In this document: positions 1 through 14,001 of the stretch, piece by piece
Layout of the letters: the number at the start of each line of letters is the position of its first letter
Numbering within the stretch: the first letter of the stretch is position 1
Assembly: GCF_021018805.1 (NCBI RefSeq)
Contig: NW_026960607.1
Coordinates: 3,412,501-3,476,500 of the forward strand
DNA: 64,000 nucleotides
DNA from: Prinia subflava
Lineage: Eukaryota; Chordata; Aves; Passeriformes; Cisticolidae
Reading direction: 5' to 3'
The notes under the pieces: model-generated
What the model saw: only the letters and a program-made list of their open reading frames with translations
Database searches by the model: none
Told to the model about the DNA's origin: nothing
Position numbers and translations under genes: made by a program

Positions 1-3000
1 AAAATACTGGTTTATGGAGCAGAATAATTTTTTCCTCTAACTCTAGTAAGTCTTCTCATAAACTTATAGATGATTCTGAAAAGTAGTGTTACTGAAAATA
101 TTCTATTCATTTTTACTGTATAATATATTGTATTCAAAGTTGAGAACAAATGAAAACAAAATTAAAATTTCTTTTTACTGCTGTGAAAAAGGTAGATATA
201 TAATCTGTTATTAATTTTATAGCAATAAATACATACAGTTTTCTTTTTAAAAAGGAAATTATTTTTTGATACATAATTCTTATCAATTTTTCAAGTTTTC
301 TCTCTAATTTCTTTGTTTCTAAAAAGAAGTTGAAACTTTATTTGACAAATGTAACAATATTTCTTTAAATATTCTCCTTTTCTAATATACAGTGACCACC
401 CAAGACTTCATGAATGCGATATCACTAAATATAATAATGCTGCTAAGTATGTTTTTAATGTTATACTTAAGGAATAGAACTGCATAAGATAGTACTAGTG
501 CTACATACTTCAGCTGTCTTAATTTCAAATTATACCGACATTTAATTAACTCTCTTATTCCTAGAATATGAAATAATTAAGTGGTTCAAAATACTGAATT
601 TACATAGTATTTGACCAAAACAACTCCTCCCCTTTACTGTTTAAATGAAGATGATGAAAATAACAAAACTGTAAGAAAGATTCAGATATTAAAAAATGCT
701 GTAATATGAGATCAAAACTTTTTTCAAAAAATTGAATGGAAATAGTTTATAGAGCACTTCATAAATTTCTCTTACTATACATATCAATAGGAATAAATCA
801 AAAATTCAGTGCTACATATCAGGAAATGTTAATGTGTCAGTCCTTAGAGATGAGTCCATCTACCTGACTGAACAAAGTTTTGGAATTTAATGACCAAAAG
901 TTGAGGTTTTTTTAGAAAGGAAAACTTTCATCTCATGTAAATAAGTATCAGCAAATAAAAGTATTAATTTCTGATCTTCTAATTTCCCCTATTTTTGGTG
1001 CACCACACTATGCAAGATGAAAACAGTTGGCAAAACCATCATTTGTTGGGGGATCACAGCAGATAGGTAGGATCAAAGATTAAAATATTGCATCAGCACC
1101 ACTGTCCATAATTTACCAAGTCACCAAGGACAGTCAGAAACTATGTTTAGGCTGTGCTGTGTTCAGAAGATAATGGAGTAGGGATTTTTAAAAGGCACCT
1201 TAGGGCCAAAGCATTAATGTTGATCAAATGGTGCATCAGCTGCACCCTTGACCCAGTCTTTCCTGTGCTTTATAAGGAAGATGGGTAACACGTTATGCTC
1301 TGAAGTTGTGCATCATTTTCTTCAGATTTATGGTAACTGGTAGCTGTTTGTTGGATATCCCAGAAAAATCTTTTTCTTTCCTTTTTTTTTTCTCTCTAGG
1401 AACAAAGGCATTTTGTAAAAATTCAATTTTTACTTTTGAAAATTACAATGAGCCATTTTGCAAGTACAGCATAAGAACTACAGTTCACATAAGTAATTTT
1501 TATATGACTCTTCATTTTCTCTAGTGAAAACTTCTTTTAGTGAGTTCAGACGTGTTCATTACCTTAGTTACAAACTGATTATTTTAAGTAAGGTGGAATA
1601 AGAAGCCTTCTGTACTTCATATTAAAATAGCTCCATTTTTAATGTTTCTTATTTGTCTGCTGAAAAAAAAGCACATTACATTTTAATGAAATTGCTTTCA
1701 ATAGAACAGCAACTTTTTGGCATGCAATTAGTATTGTTGCAACTAGTCGATCATTAAAATATATAGTGATTAAATTATATTTCTTTTATATTTATATTCT
1801 ATTATATATATTACATTATAGTCAAACTGTATTTCTCTTCCAGAGTACACAGTGTAGTCAGGTCACTGTCATGACCCAGTCACCATCTTATGTTTATGTA
1901 ATTTAGCACTTGTTTGACATGTTTGTACCTTCTTACTGTTAATATTTAAAGATGTTCTGCTAACCTTTCTGGGTGTATTTCAAATTGAGAAATTCAGACA
2001 CACTTCATCCAAACAAAAAGAGCCTATAGACCCATATTAAGTCAACAGAGGAAATAGAATCCCCATGAAAGCAATTCTTTCTGAAAGCCTTAGCTTAGCT
2101 TACAGCAAAAGTCCTCCTTCTGCTGAGTTTATGTGCCATGCTTAGAATAAGCCTTATTTTTTTGAGCAATGTACAGTCTTAATCTAAGAGAAAGTCAAAT
2201 CATTCTGAGTTGACTTATTTTAACTGCAGATCAATTAACAACTTAGCAATAAAAACATATAAGGGATAAGTTATTAATTTTAATAATTGATGACTGAAAT
2301 GCAAAAATTTATTTCATTATTTTTAAGAATTCCTTCCATTGTTTTCAAATTAGAACACTGAAAAACCCCACAATGCTCTTACGGTAGGAATATGCCACGG
2401 AAAATATGTAGCAGTAGATTTAATGAAATTATTTGGCTTGTCTTTTGGCCTGAGAGAAACAATGCATTAGTTTTCATAACGACTGTTCTTTTCTGAATTG
2501 ACTAGTGTTTAAACATGCCTCTGGGGCTCTGGAAACTGGATCAATACTCATCCTAATGAAGTAACTAGAGTCTGCACCTAGAATGAGATTTACCTCTAGA
2601 GTTGAAGAACAGGCCATAGGTCTCTCCTGTTTAGGTGGAACTAAGGGTTTGTTCTGACCCTCTGCCCTGTATTACTCTTACCTCGAAGAAAACGTCTCTT
2701 CAGTCTTCACATTTCACAAGAGGTATGTATATTTTACTAAAAGAGCCTCAGGTGAACTCTTTTAAGATTGTATTTCAGGATTTTCATTTTATTTTCATAT
2801 TAAAATAATTGACCAAGTTAAATTAAATTAAAGCAAACAGAAAATTCTTTTCTGACTTGTAAATTATGCAGTTAAAACAGATGAATATAATCATGAATCA
2901 TGTTTGTTAATGTCTAGTAACAATATCTTGTCAATACCTGCTCCACTGAATGGGAGTTCAGTGCTAATTGTACATAAGATTAAATAAATTACCACTGAAT

Positions 3001-6000
3001 AGGAGCTTATTTTCTCTCTTGAATGCCCAAAAAATGCTCAAAAAACCCAAAACACCTTCCTTCATGGATATGTCTATCAGATGTCCTTTAAATTGCGCCA
3101 TAAGGAAAAAAACTCCAACCAACAAAAAAACCAAGCCAGTCTGTAAAACATATTTCAAGTGATGGCTCCCTTCACTGTCAAAATGACAACTGATAAAGAA
3201 TGGCAATGGGTATGAATTGCTTTTGCATTTGTTTGGTTTGTCTCTGTTTTGTAACACACAAGACCCTTTGCTATTGTGGTGAGCAATCCACCAAAAGCTG
3301 TGGTACAGCTGTTCCAAAGTGCTGCAGAACTTTGCTTCTGCAGCCAAATGAAGGCCTCATCTTGGCTGTGTCCAGTATCAGGTTTGGCTGCTTGCTTGGC
3401 CCCTAGCTGAGGCATACATTTTCCATTAAATTCCACTGATGGAAGAGAAGGCATAAAACGCTCCTTTTCCTTTCATCCACTGTAAACTAGCTGAGGGCAG
3501 GACCCTGTTCACTCAGCCATGTACACTCCAGCCTAGCATGGAATTGTCTCAGCTTCATGTCTTTACTTTGCATGGGTTAATACAAAGTCGTATTGAGTCT
3601 GTAGCTTGAAAAACATGGTTGCTTATCTAGAAATACTTTAAAATCCAATATAAACTATTTATTTTATTAAAACAGGCTTGTACAAAATTCTATTGCTGAC
3701 AAAAGAGACAATCAGTACAGGCAAAATACTGCATACTTGCCTAAATAAAATTTTAATGGTTTTCAGCAGTATATTTACAGTGCCACTGTAAAACTCTGAG
3801 TTAAAAGTAGGAGTAGCTTGGTCCAAAACTAGTTCTGAATAATGGACTTAAAAAGCCATGAGCCATATTATGCTTCATGGAGCCATAAGGAAACAGGGAG
3901 AAAAAAACACAGAAGGAAAGGAGAATCTGGAAGAAAATTATTTCTGGAGTAAAGGAGTCCTTTGCAAAGTAAATACTGTTGGCTGTTGAGGTAACAGGAA
4001 CACTTACATTCATTATTTTTATTTAATCAAGTTCCTCGAGGTAGGTATCCTGAGAAGTAAAGAAATACACAAAAAGTGAGTAAGAGAAACATGTCTTCTT
4101 TGTGTATCCTGAGTGTATAATATTAAGGACATTGGAGTAAATCTGAATAAAGTACTTTGGAGTAAGTTTATTTGGCAAAAAGGAAAGAGAGTGAGCATGA
4201 AAAAAAAATGGTGGCCTAAGGTTTTGTTACCCTTAAAGATAACTAACATGTACATACATGGGCATGAGAAAAAAGATGATCAGGAGGATTTTAAAGGGAA
4301 TTTAATAGTGAACTGCAGTGGCTATAAGCAAACACAATTATAATGAAAATTTCTTTGGAGATTTCAAAGATGAGAAAATAACGCACCTTGTTTTCTATGT
4401 ACTGAAACATTTTGCCATGTAACAGATATGGCAGACATCTGATGTGACAAAGTGTTTGACAGCAGCTGAAAGCAAGCTGACACTTGAACTGAAGGGCAAA
4501 ATAATCACCTTATCTTGCTGCTTGAGCTTGTACAAACTTTTTATTATGTTATGGACTGAAAATTCTTGTTTGCTTCCTTGTTTGTTTTCTCAGGGAGAAA
4601 TAGAGTGTGAAAAAATAGGTTAGAAGCAATGCCAAGTGCACAGGCTGTTCAGTCCTCACAGTCACATCTAGTGGCTTTCAGGATTAGCTCTGCTTGCAGT
4701 GTATGAAAGACTAAGTGCCACTGCATCACAGCCCAACTCAGGCTGCCAGCCACCATAACCCTGTACAATGAAGCAGTACTATTTACTTGTCACACCATTT
4801 TTGGAGCAATTTTTTTGGAATCGGTAGGAAAAAAGTGCCTTTAATGGAAACAAGATCAAATCTTGCTGGAGTAGTTTTCATGACTAGCCCTGTGAATTTT
4901 GTGTTTGAGAAGATGGGTGGTATTGTGAAACGCTGAGCTGGTTTGGGTAGGCAAGTGTCACGTCTGAGACTAGTCTAGTAAGTCATTTCTAGGAAGCTCT
5001 CCCTCACTGAAATTCTCTTAGGATAAAATTCAAACAACCATTTTAGCCCAATTTTCTGTTTAACTTTGTGGCAGAGCAAGTATCATCAAGGCAGATGATA
5101 AACTAAGTATTACCACATCCAACTACAGAGACAAAAAAGGTCTGATACTCCTTTTTTACAAGAAAATAAATTGAAAAATTACACAGAAATAAAAGAAATC
5201 ATGGAAATGTAAAAATTGTGCAAGGTAGAGGAGAATTAAAGCATTTAATTTTGATAGGGCACAGTTGTTTTTTTGTCAACGTAGTCTTCAAATTGAATGC
5301 ACTGGAAGTATGATCCATTAAAATTACACATTCTGCTCTCCATTTTTTTTGCTAGATGCCTCCTGGATATTTGTCTTCCTGAAGTTTTGCCATGCCACCT
5401 GTTACCTGAATGTTCAATTGCATCATGTTTCTCTTCCATGACATTAGCTTGCAATCTGCTAAGAAGGAGTGAGCAGTCTCCATTTTCAAGATGGTACAAG
5501 TATTTTACTCAGTTCAGTTTCTAGAAAAGGTATGACAAGTATATCTTTTTGCCTCTCTTCTTTTTCCATTCAAGAAAAGGGAATAATGAAACTGCTAGGA
5601 ATTTTCTCTGTGTTTTGTAAATATTCTAAATGTTTTCTTATAGTACATATTGTTATCTAATAAAAATAAATGTTTTATAAATAATATAGATATATATTCT
5701 GGGTACAGTTTTTTTCAATTCAATTTCAAACTACAAATGGACATTGTTCCCATTTGAGTCACATCATTTCTCTCGAGTTCATAGCTTTCATTCAAAATAC
5801 TTGTCCTGACATGTAGCTTTTAAAAAATATATTTGATGATTGATCTAATAACAGTAAGAATAGAGCGATAATCATATAGTTTTAGCAGCCAGATAGATAT
5901 CTACAGTTTATGATTGTCAAAGAAACCACAAACTGATAAGCACTGCCCTGGATTACTGTAATTAATTTTCAATGTGATTTGCAATATTCTGTGATTGTGC

Positions 6001-7095
6001 TTTGCTAATGCATTTGAGAGAGAATGATAATCCTTAGGCCACCTGGCCCATGCTCACGCTTGTCAGTGAGAGAAGCCTGGAGCCAGCCAGGGTTCATAAT
6101 TCTTGGTCTAGGACTTCTGCAGGACCTTTCCACTCTTGGAAACTGTTTTCTTGAGTGGAGGTAGTGGGGTTTTCTCAGGTCAGAATTCACTAGATGATGA
6201 TAAGGCAGTGTTACAGCCCTAACCATGGGCTTTTGTAGCCTGAGTGTGCAAGTAGGTGCTTTACTTTTGCATGTGAGCCTGTAATAGTGGGCTGTGAAGA
6301 AGTGATGATACTGAACTTGTTGTAAGGGTATCTCAGACAGAAGGAGCCTGAACAATTTACACTGTGCTTATCTACACTGTTTCTCTCAAGCAGATCCTAG
6401 TGAGAAATAATGGAAAAGGCAGAAGGAAGACATTCACATAGCGAGGCTGATCAGAAGTCTGAGGTACCTGTTACAAAGCAGAATGGAAACCAAACTGTTA
6501 TAAGAAATGCTTAAGGGTAGGTAATAACAGATGTTTTGCTCAGTCTCTGCTGCATAAAAATGTTATACATTTCTTTCTGAACAATTGTTTATAAACAACA
6601 ACAAAAAAAAGACATTTTATTTTATTTTATTTAATATAAGATGGGATAAGGTTCTTGGGAGTACATCTCAATCTGTAAGGTGACCCAGAATACATACATC
6701 ATCATTTCACTAACTCTTACTTCTGTAGGAGATCTATAATTTCTGACAGGTCTTTATGCATGCTTCTAAGACAAAAGCTTCATAGCCCTTCAGGGGAGTG
6801 ACACAGCAATTCTCCAGGAAAAAATAAAATGAAAATTAACCAAATGTAGACAGTTTTGATAGTGCTTGAAGTGAAATGCTTCTCAGTCTCACACTGCCAT
6901 CATTCACTGGGATTTTCACCACCTTTCACAAAAATAACCAAGCACCAAATAACAGTTACAGAAAGAATTTGGCAAAAATAATTGCCAAATACTATTCGTC
7001 CATGGAGATGAGAAAGGGTTTTTTCAGAGATGTGTTGGACTCCTAAATAATAACTAAGAACAGAAAACTTCACTTGTTTAAGTTAGACTAAAATA
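1..7095. other. AT-rich unique sequence, no gene recognised
   Basis: Long AT-rich stretch with only short open frames (at most about 130 codons), none with a recognisable domain, codon bias or splice context. I see no LTR, CR1 tail or tandem array in it. It could be intergenic or intronic; nothing in the sequence decides. Confidence 0.6.
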
Positions 7096-7101
7096 AAAAA
7101 T

Positions 7102-7878
7102 TGTCGGAGTCTAGAACATCCCTCTGGCCCCCCTGGAGGGTTTGGAGACCAGACAGGGGGGTCTGGGATCTGTACAAGGGGGTCAACCAGCCTCACACAG
7201 AGCCCAGGAGGACACTGCCTCTGATCCCTGTCCATGGGAGTGAATGCCCACATTGTATGAAGAATCACAAGCTGAGAGAATTCAAAATAAGTAATAGCTA
7301 GTTTATCACAGAGTGTAAATGTAGAATCTAGGATTTTTAGTATATGGGTTTGAAGAGGCAAGATGGAGGAATTGGGGAGTGGTCCTGCCCTCCTTGTTCT
7401 TGTTCTTTTCCCCCATTTTCTGCTGAGTTGTATTACAAGGATTGGTTTAGAGTAGAAATGACATGTTAACATAGGTAGTAAGTATTGGTAAAATTTTGTA
7501 AATAAAAAGTACGTTGTGGATGGTGGTTGGGTCAGAGAAATGGTACAAAAGGTCCAGGACTCTCTGATCCGCCCCAGTCTGCCGCGTGTTCTGCTCTGCT
7601 GGAGATGCCTTGCAGAGCTGAGAAAGAACTAAGATAATGTACCCTGCCAGGGAGGCCTGGCAGAGCTGAGAAAGAACTGAAGATAATGAAGAATAAACAA
7701 CCTTGGAAACGTGCACTAGCGGACTCAGCTTGTCTTCTCTGGCTCTGGCATGAGACCTTTTGGGCAAGAGAAGCTCAAAAGCCTTATTACCTCAGGGAAC
7801 AGCAACCCTGAGAGAAAACCCTTTTACCTCAGGGAACAGCAACCCCGAGGAGAATCTCGGGGAACAGCAACCCTGAGA
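7102..7878 (+). mobile_element. Solo LTR, class II-like family A (copy 1)
   Basis: The element starts TGTCGGAGTC and ends CCCTGAGA. The six bases before it (AAAAAT, 7096-7101) are repeated exactly after it (7879-7884), so this is a single LTR with a 6-bp target-site duplication, the length usual for class II (ERVK-like) integrases. A polyadenylation signal AATAAA lies near 7691, giving plus orientation. A segment of about 28 bp (around GAGCTGAGAAAGAACT) occurs twice just upstream of that signal, and three small hairpins fill the last 90 bp. A second copy at 41370-42101 has the same ends. The terminal dinucleotide is GA rather than the usual CA. No internal retroviral sequence adjoins it. Confidence 0.85.
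7791..7877 (+). repeat. Three tandem hairpin units at the LTR 3' end
   Basis: Units at 7791-7812, 7828-7849 and 7856-7877 are each 22 bp: a 7-base left arm (CTCAGGG or CTCGGGG), the invariant loop AACAGCAA, and a 7-base right arm (CCCTGAG or CCCCGAG). Unit 1 pairs fully, unit 2 has one A-C mismatch and unit 3 one G-U pair. They sit downstream of the AATAAA, in U5, so they would be at the 5' end of full-length RNA. Confidence 0.75.
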
Positions 7879-7884
7879 AAAAAT

Positions 7885-8574
7885 GACCCGGAATTACTGC
7901 AGCCTTGTTTGTTTTAACACTTGAGTAGAATCAAAGACTCATAGAATCTTCCTAAGATTGACTTTAAAAATCAACAACTAGGAAAATTAAAAGTTAGGGC
8001 ACAAGCTTACTATTTTTATCTTATACCAGTTGCTTTACAGATTTTTGATTATGATTTTTAAATGAAATTTCTAAGAAGCTGTTAAATGGTAGCTTCAGTG
8101 ACATTAATACATACATCGATTTGAAAAACTGAAAATCATGAATAAATAACTGGAACTATTAAAAAAACCAGCACTGTCCTGAGCAAAACATGATTCCTCA
8201 TAATAAAATAGAATTTATTTAAATTATGACATTGTTAGTCGACACCAGCAGTGAAAAAAATGATAGAACATTGTTAATACCTATGCTTTGTTTCTCTTTA
8301 TCAAAGATGCTAAAACACATTAGCCACACTATTTCCATGGTTCAGATACAAAATGTTATGGAATTTATGGGGCAGAAAATTATGCAGTAAAATGTTAGAA
8401 TTGTTGTTTTCTGCCTCCTGTGCTCAAATCTGATGCAAAGTTTTAGCTTTTAGTAATCAATTAGGCTTGAAAAAGTGTTATTCATATTTCTCTGATTGCC
8501 ATGTAGTTGATTTCTTACTAGTTCATTTTCAAATAAATACTGTTGTTCTCGCATCTATTCTGTTTAATGTTTTT
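7885..8574. other. Unique AT-rich spacer
   Basis: No open frame, repeat or transposon terminus recognised between the two solo LTRs. Confidence 0.5.
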
Positions 8575-8579
8575 GTTGT

Positions 8580-9156
8580 TGTCCTGGTTTAGGACAAATT
8601 AGGGGAAAATCTCCAAAGGAGCCCCTTAAAGGAAACAAACCTCCACAACTCCTCCCCCCCCCCCCCCCCCCACCACCGGGTTCGGGAGGAATTTCCTCGG
8701 AGGAAAAGTGGAAAAACTTGTTTATTAAGAAACAACAAAAAACACTCCCCAACACAAGAAAAACAGCCCGAGATGACAACAAACGTTTTCACCAGTCCAA
8801 GAGAGGCCGAACGGCTTGGGCAGTCTGCTGGGGAGGGTGCCAAAGCTTCTCTAAGATGCAAACTCCGGGGGAGTTCCTTGACGTTCCTGAATCAAGGTCC
8901 GAAGCAGGTCCGATGTCTTCAGGGAAGGGGAGGAAGGAAAGAAGGGGAAAAACAAAAACAGAAAAATGGCAAAAAGCAAGCAAAAAGCAAAAAGCAAGAG
9001 AGCAAAGCCAGCAAAGCAGCCTAAAGCTAGCAGCAAGCAAGCAAGAGCAAGCAGCCAGGGGAGGGGCGCGGCTATAGACAAAACAAACTGAGAGCACAGG
9101 AACAGAAATACACGATTGGGATACAAAGCATGAAAATGTCCTGTCACCCCAGGACA
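8580..9156. mobile_element. Solo LTR with TGTCCTGG/CCAGGACA ends
   Basis: The ends form a perfect 8-bp inverted repeat, TGTCCTGG and CCAGGACA. The flanks carry an exact 5-bp duplication GTTGT (8575-8579 and 9157-9161), the length usual for class III (ERVL-like) or some class II elements. An AATAAA on the minus strand at about 8719-8725 and a TATA-like CTATAG on the minus strand near 9070 suggest minus orientation, but this is not certain. A C homopolymer lies at about 8650-8672 and an AAGCAAGCAAAAAGC-type short repeat at about 8970-9050. The LTR at 46328-46906 shares the TGTNCTGGTTTAG start. Open frames here are by-products of composition. Confidence 0.85.
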
Positions 9157-9161
9157 GTTGT

Positions 9162-10041
9162 GATGTATTTTTATGGTTCCAGGTGTACCTGGAACCTTGA
9201 TCATACTTCCAGGTTTTTTTCTAAGTTTGTGAGGGTTTTTTTTTCTTTTAAAAAGTTCCAAACTGTAAGCCCGAAGTGGCGCCCTCTAGCAGCAGAAATA
9301 ATTTTTCATTCTCATTCACTCCAAGTTGCCAGAAACACAATTTCTATTATTTTCCTTCCAGTGTTTCCATTTTCTTTTGGCTTTTCTGCCATTGATTTTG
9401 AGACAGAGGAGGAGATATCTCAGAAATTGCTTTAATTCTATAAGCATGCCATTTCCTCCAGCTGGACAATTTTGGTTCAAATGGAGATGGATGTTTTCTG
9501 AGTGCTAGTGAAAGAGCATTTGCTTCATAGTGTCTTTTAAGCAGAAGCAGAACTGTACCAAATAAACCTAGAACAACCTATAGACCCAACCCTTTTTTGT
9601 GTCTATCTGAAAAGTGCCTGACAGGGAGCCAAGAATACAATAGGAGAAAATAATAATATCAGAAAATATATATATATGTCTTTGCTAGGGCTTTGGTTAA
9701 AGATTCTCTTTACAGTGTACAAAAATAGCTCCTCATTGAATTTATAAAGTTCAAAATAAAAGTTGAGCTGACTTCCTTATGGTCTGGTTTTGCTGCTCGC
9801 AAAGACCTGGCGTCCCTAGGAACCGAGTTAGTTGGCAGAGCAGAAGAGCCAGAAGAACTGCAACATTACAGCAGTATAAAAAGATCTCCCATCTATGGGA
9901 CTCACTGGCTGCTGGTGTTGTCACAAAATGTAATTGGAAAAACACCGTAATTCAAGAATGTTGTAATTCCAGAGAATAGGGCAAGAAGATCTCCCACCTC
10001 CTAGGAACTGCTATGATGACCACTATGAAAAAGGCAGCAAG
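9162..10041. other. Unclassified spacer
   Basis: Mostly AT-rich unique sequence. 9780-10000 contains two related short blocks (around GATCTCCCA, near 9880 and 9990) and a TATAAAAAG, so an old degraded element is possible; I cannot name it. Confidence 0.4.
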
Positions 10042-10047
10042 AATCAG

Positions 10048-10544
10048 TGTTGTTTTGTGGGGTGATGCCTTAGGTTTGGGTTTTTCTGTTTTTACTTTGG
10101 TGGGCAGCTTTCACTGTCATATTAAGTGGTGCTGGGATCTTTTCACGGGATGATGGGGGCAGGGCAGCTTTTGTCCCATCAGGGGACTCAAGGACACTCT
10201 CTTCAAACTCCAGGTCCCGAGCATAAACAACGTGGAAAAGGAGGCAATCAAGGAGGATGAAGCTTCGTGATTTAGAATTATTGATTGGACAGTTGACTGC
10301 TGTATGCAAATGGACTGGAACTTATAAAAGTAGGAGACCTCGTGACGAGGCCCTCCTTTTGCTTCCATCTTGGAGCCATCCTGGCAAAGTCACGACTGTG
10401 GCTCTGGTGTTGCCAGGGTGTGGCCTTGAAGGCACTTAAATAAATACTCACTTTATTCCTTTAATTTTCCCTAGCCTAGTAAATATTTGAATATTTACTT
10501 CTTTCTGGGAGATTCCAGTGGCTTGTACTAGGACAGCAGTAACA
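10048..10544 (+). mobile_element. Solo LTR
   Basis: Starts TGTTGTTTTGTGG and ends GCAGTAACA. The flanks AATCAG (10042-10047) and ATTCAG (10545-10550) match at five of six positions, consistent with a decayed 6-bp duplication. A TATA box (CTTATAAAAG) at about 10320 and AATAAA at about 10440 give plus orientation with promoter and polyadenylation signals correctly spaced. The single flank mismatch implies moderate age. No internal retroviral sequence is attached. Confidence 0.75.
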
Positions 10545-10550
10545 ATTCAG

Positions 10551-13500
10551 GGCTTCTAGAAGAAAACTATGCATATCCAGGTATCAACACAGTCTTCAGA
10601 GATGTATGGGTGTGAAGTAAACTAAATCATAGGTTATTAATTATTAAGGGAAGCTCTCCCCATAATTCCCTAAAATAACAAGGCATTTAACTAAATATGG
10701 CCAAACAAAAAAAGAACTGATAATCAGATATGGATAGCTAGGTAATATTTACAGAAATGCACAATATTTAATTTTTTTAACCTAAGAATAGTAAATGCTC
10801 TGAAATCTAGACTAAAAACCATGTGAAAGCCAAAAAACTGCATTCGGCCTTACATATTCCTTGTCTATAGAATTGGTATCTTGGTGCCATGCAACAAGTT
10901 CTAAAGATTCTGAAAATAAAAATCACGTTTGGGTGTACAGTGAAAGTTATTTTAAGATATACAGTGAAAAACCATAGTGTGGAATGACAGCTCGCACAAT
11001 TTGAATATTTGTAAGGAAATTTTAAAGGTATAGTTTTGCATTTTCTATGTCTCTTTTCTTTAAGAAGTTTGTAGTTAACATGAGCAGATCATTGCTGAAG
11101 CAGAAATTTTCTTCCAAGGACCAGTGTAAGAAATGTTATGCTATAGGAGAGTTATGAGGTAGTGTAGAAATGGTACAAGTTGTCAGTGTAAGATTTATGG
11201 TTCTAATTCAGGAGAAGTTAAGGCTTGTAAAAGCCAAATTAAAATAAGCACCTAGGTCAAGTGCAGCATTAGACATCTAAGTTCTCCAAGCATAGAGAGG
11301 TAACAGATTCTGTCCTCACCGGCTGTTCTTTCAGGGTATCTTTCCCCTCAGCACATTGGCTTCTGCAAATCCCTTCAGTTTTTCACTTTCCTGCATTATA
11401 GGAGGTCAAATGCCAAAAAATGGTTTGTGAATTGCTTGTAGGCATTTCCATGCCCATGGTTTGATGTGGCAGTGGCCAGTATTACCATGCCTAAATTCAA
11501 CTGGTGACTCTTAACACCTGCTACTTGTCTTTGTTGCTTTGTTTGTTCACATGGCTGCACAATAGACCAAAGAAAACATATGAGTGTATATATAGAGAAT
11601 TCAGTCTTCAAAAATGTGTGGCTGTGTAGATAGATTATCTTAGCTATACTGTTTTTTTTTTCTTACAAGGAATTCACTCGGTAGGTAGACAGGTTTCAAA
11701 GCAGGAAAAAGGAAAACTAAAAACCATGGTAATTCTAGCTCAATTCTGTACTCTTAGGATGACAGTCTTTTTCTAATGCAGAACATAAATGGGATTTTTT
11801 TTCTCCAGATGTGCCTTACTGAATAGAGCTTGGAGATAAAGAGATTTATTGTTATGGGGTGTCAAAAACACATCCTATCTTCCCTAATGGTCCCACAGTA
11901 CTTTAGCTAGACATTAAAAGCACAGTTGTAGTAAGAAACTGCTTTGCCTTTTATCATCTTAGTTATTGTATTTTTAAGGTACACAGTTTAGGTATGCTAG
12001 TTTCCTTAAAGACAAGGAAAGAATATAAGAAATAATAATATAAAAACACAGCTGCATGAAAATACACAACAAAGGCAAAAATCAGAAACGCTAAAAATGA
12101 AAGTATGCCTAGAGATACTTTCAGCAGTCAGTCCCACACAAAATAAGAGTGCTAAGTTATTTCTCAGAAAACTATTTTGAAAGTATGTATCATTAATGGA
12201 CATTTTAAAGCATTTGCAAGTTGTTAAAGATCATGAATAATAATCACAGTTGGAACTGTGCATTTGGAAGCAATTTCTCTGTCTTAAAATGGTTTCAATT
12301 CTCTCTAAAAATTGGCTTTTTCAACCAATTTTCAACATTTGTAGCAAGATGTGACGTAAAAGTTAAAAAAAAGAGAATTAAATAGTTGAATCCCCCCTAC
12401 CCAAAAATTATTGCCTTCTATATTTTCTATTAATGAAATTTATTATATGCAAAACATTGGATAATATTAAGTTTAACAATTCTAATCTTGAAAGTTAGAA
12501 GACAATATAGTTTTACAAGAGCAAGTACCATATAAATTGCATATAAATTTGGATTCTGGTATTGAATTGATATAATTTTAATATTTTAGTATTGATTTAG
12601 ATAAGTTGATTTAAAACCCTTTGTATAAATACTGAAATGTATTTAAATATGATTTACACTTAACATTCAGGGTTTTATTTTTACAAATGTTAGGAAACAT
12701 TTAGAAATCTCACTTTTTATCAGTGCAAGTTTATCACAATGAGAATGCTGAATGGAAATAAGTAGGATAAAAAGAGTAATTCCTTAGTTTTGCCTTACTA
12801 TTACTTTTCTGCAGTCAGTTTTCTATAAAGTGACAAACTCAAGGTAACTTGGTAATGAATATAGGCATGTACATAAAAAAAAAAAAAAAGACAAAAATAT
12901 CCCATGACTCCTTATAAAACTTTGGTGGTGGTAAGGTTTTGGAAAACCTTTTAAAAGTCTAAAATTAATTATTTCTATATTTTCCTTAAGCTTAGACACA
13001 TTTCAAGCCTTCTTATGAAATGATATTTCTCACATTCTTTGCATAAGTGTTAATTCAGCACTTATTCCCAGTTTATTGTTACAGGGAAATGACAACTAAG
13101 CAATTTCACTGCTTCAGAAACTTTCAGCCAGTGACAATATCACATAAAAACTCTACAGAGAGAACATACACTTATGTGTTATACAACTGGCATTAATAGT
13201 ACTTGTATCAATAACAGCATCCAGTTTAGCTCCCAAGATAGATCACATTACTATTTATTCCTCCATCCCAGATATATAGTCTAAGCCTGACTGACAAATC
13301 AAATAGTCTGTAATTTAATAAACACTTCCAGACCCAAACCCATTAAGATTGTTAAAAGTGGAAATGTCTCATAACCTTGCTGTGATATTGTAATGACTGA
13401 GGCAGCTACACATCGTTGCAATCAAACATAGGTACCTTTTTCTTCTGTCATTGAATTTCCAACTATCTAATTTCAGTGGATGGGACTTGCTGTAGCTATG

Positions 13501-13997
13501 TCAGGAGATTTTGAATAATGTCCAAATGGTATAATTTAAATGTCAAGTAGGATATTCACAACTAATGCTACTATTGCCCTAGACTTTTGCCAGCAAATGT
13601 CTTATGATAAATACATGACATTCTTCAAAAATCATTGAGGTAAGGAATAGGATCATCTAATTTCCAAGTTTGAGATTTGGTTATATATGTAAGGTAGGAA
13701 ACTTCATTCTTCTGAAAACTTTCTAAATGTATGTGAAGAAGTGAATTAATGCTTTTCTATTTTAACTAAAGATAAATTTAGTTTTCGCTAATCTGTAGGT
13801 TGAGCAGATTATTGGGTCAGAGAATAAAATGGCACTTTAAAAAGAAAATAAAAATATAAAAATAATATCAATAAAAATATAGGAAGAGTGAGTGATCATC
13901 TCTGCAGGAAAAAAGACTTTGTACTTCTGACAGGCTGTCCAATTATGCACTGTTTATTATTTTTTTGAAACACATTGCTTTTTGAAAGGTACCAGCC
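10551..13997. other. AT-rich unique sequence
   Basis: No gene, LTR terminus or tandem repeat recognised. It contains a short poly-A run at about 12870-12886. Open frames are short and uninformative. Confidence 0.55.
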
Positions 13998-14001
13998 ATG
14001 G

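Noticed and set aside
8564..9261. Overlapping frames in and around 8580-9156
   Set aside because: They cover a solo LTR with a C homopolymer and AAGCAAGC repeats.
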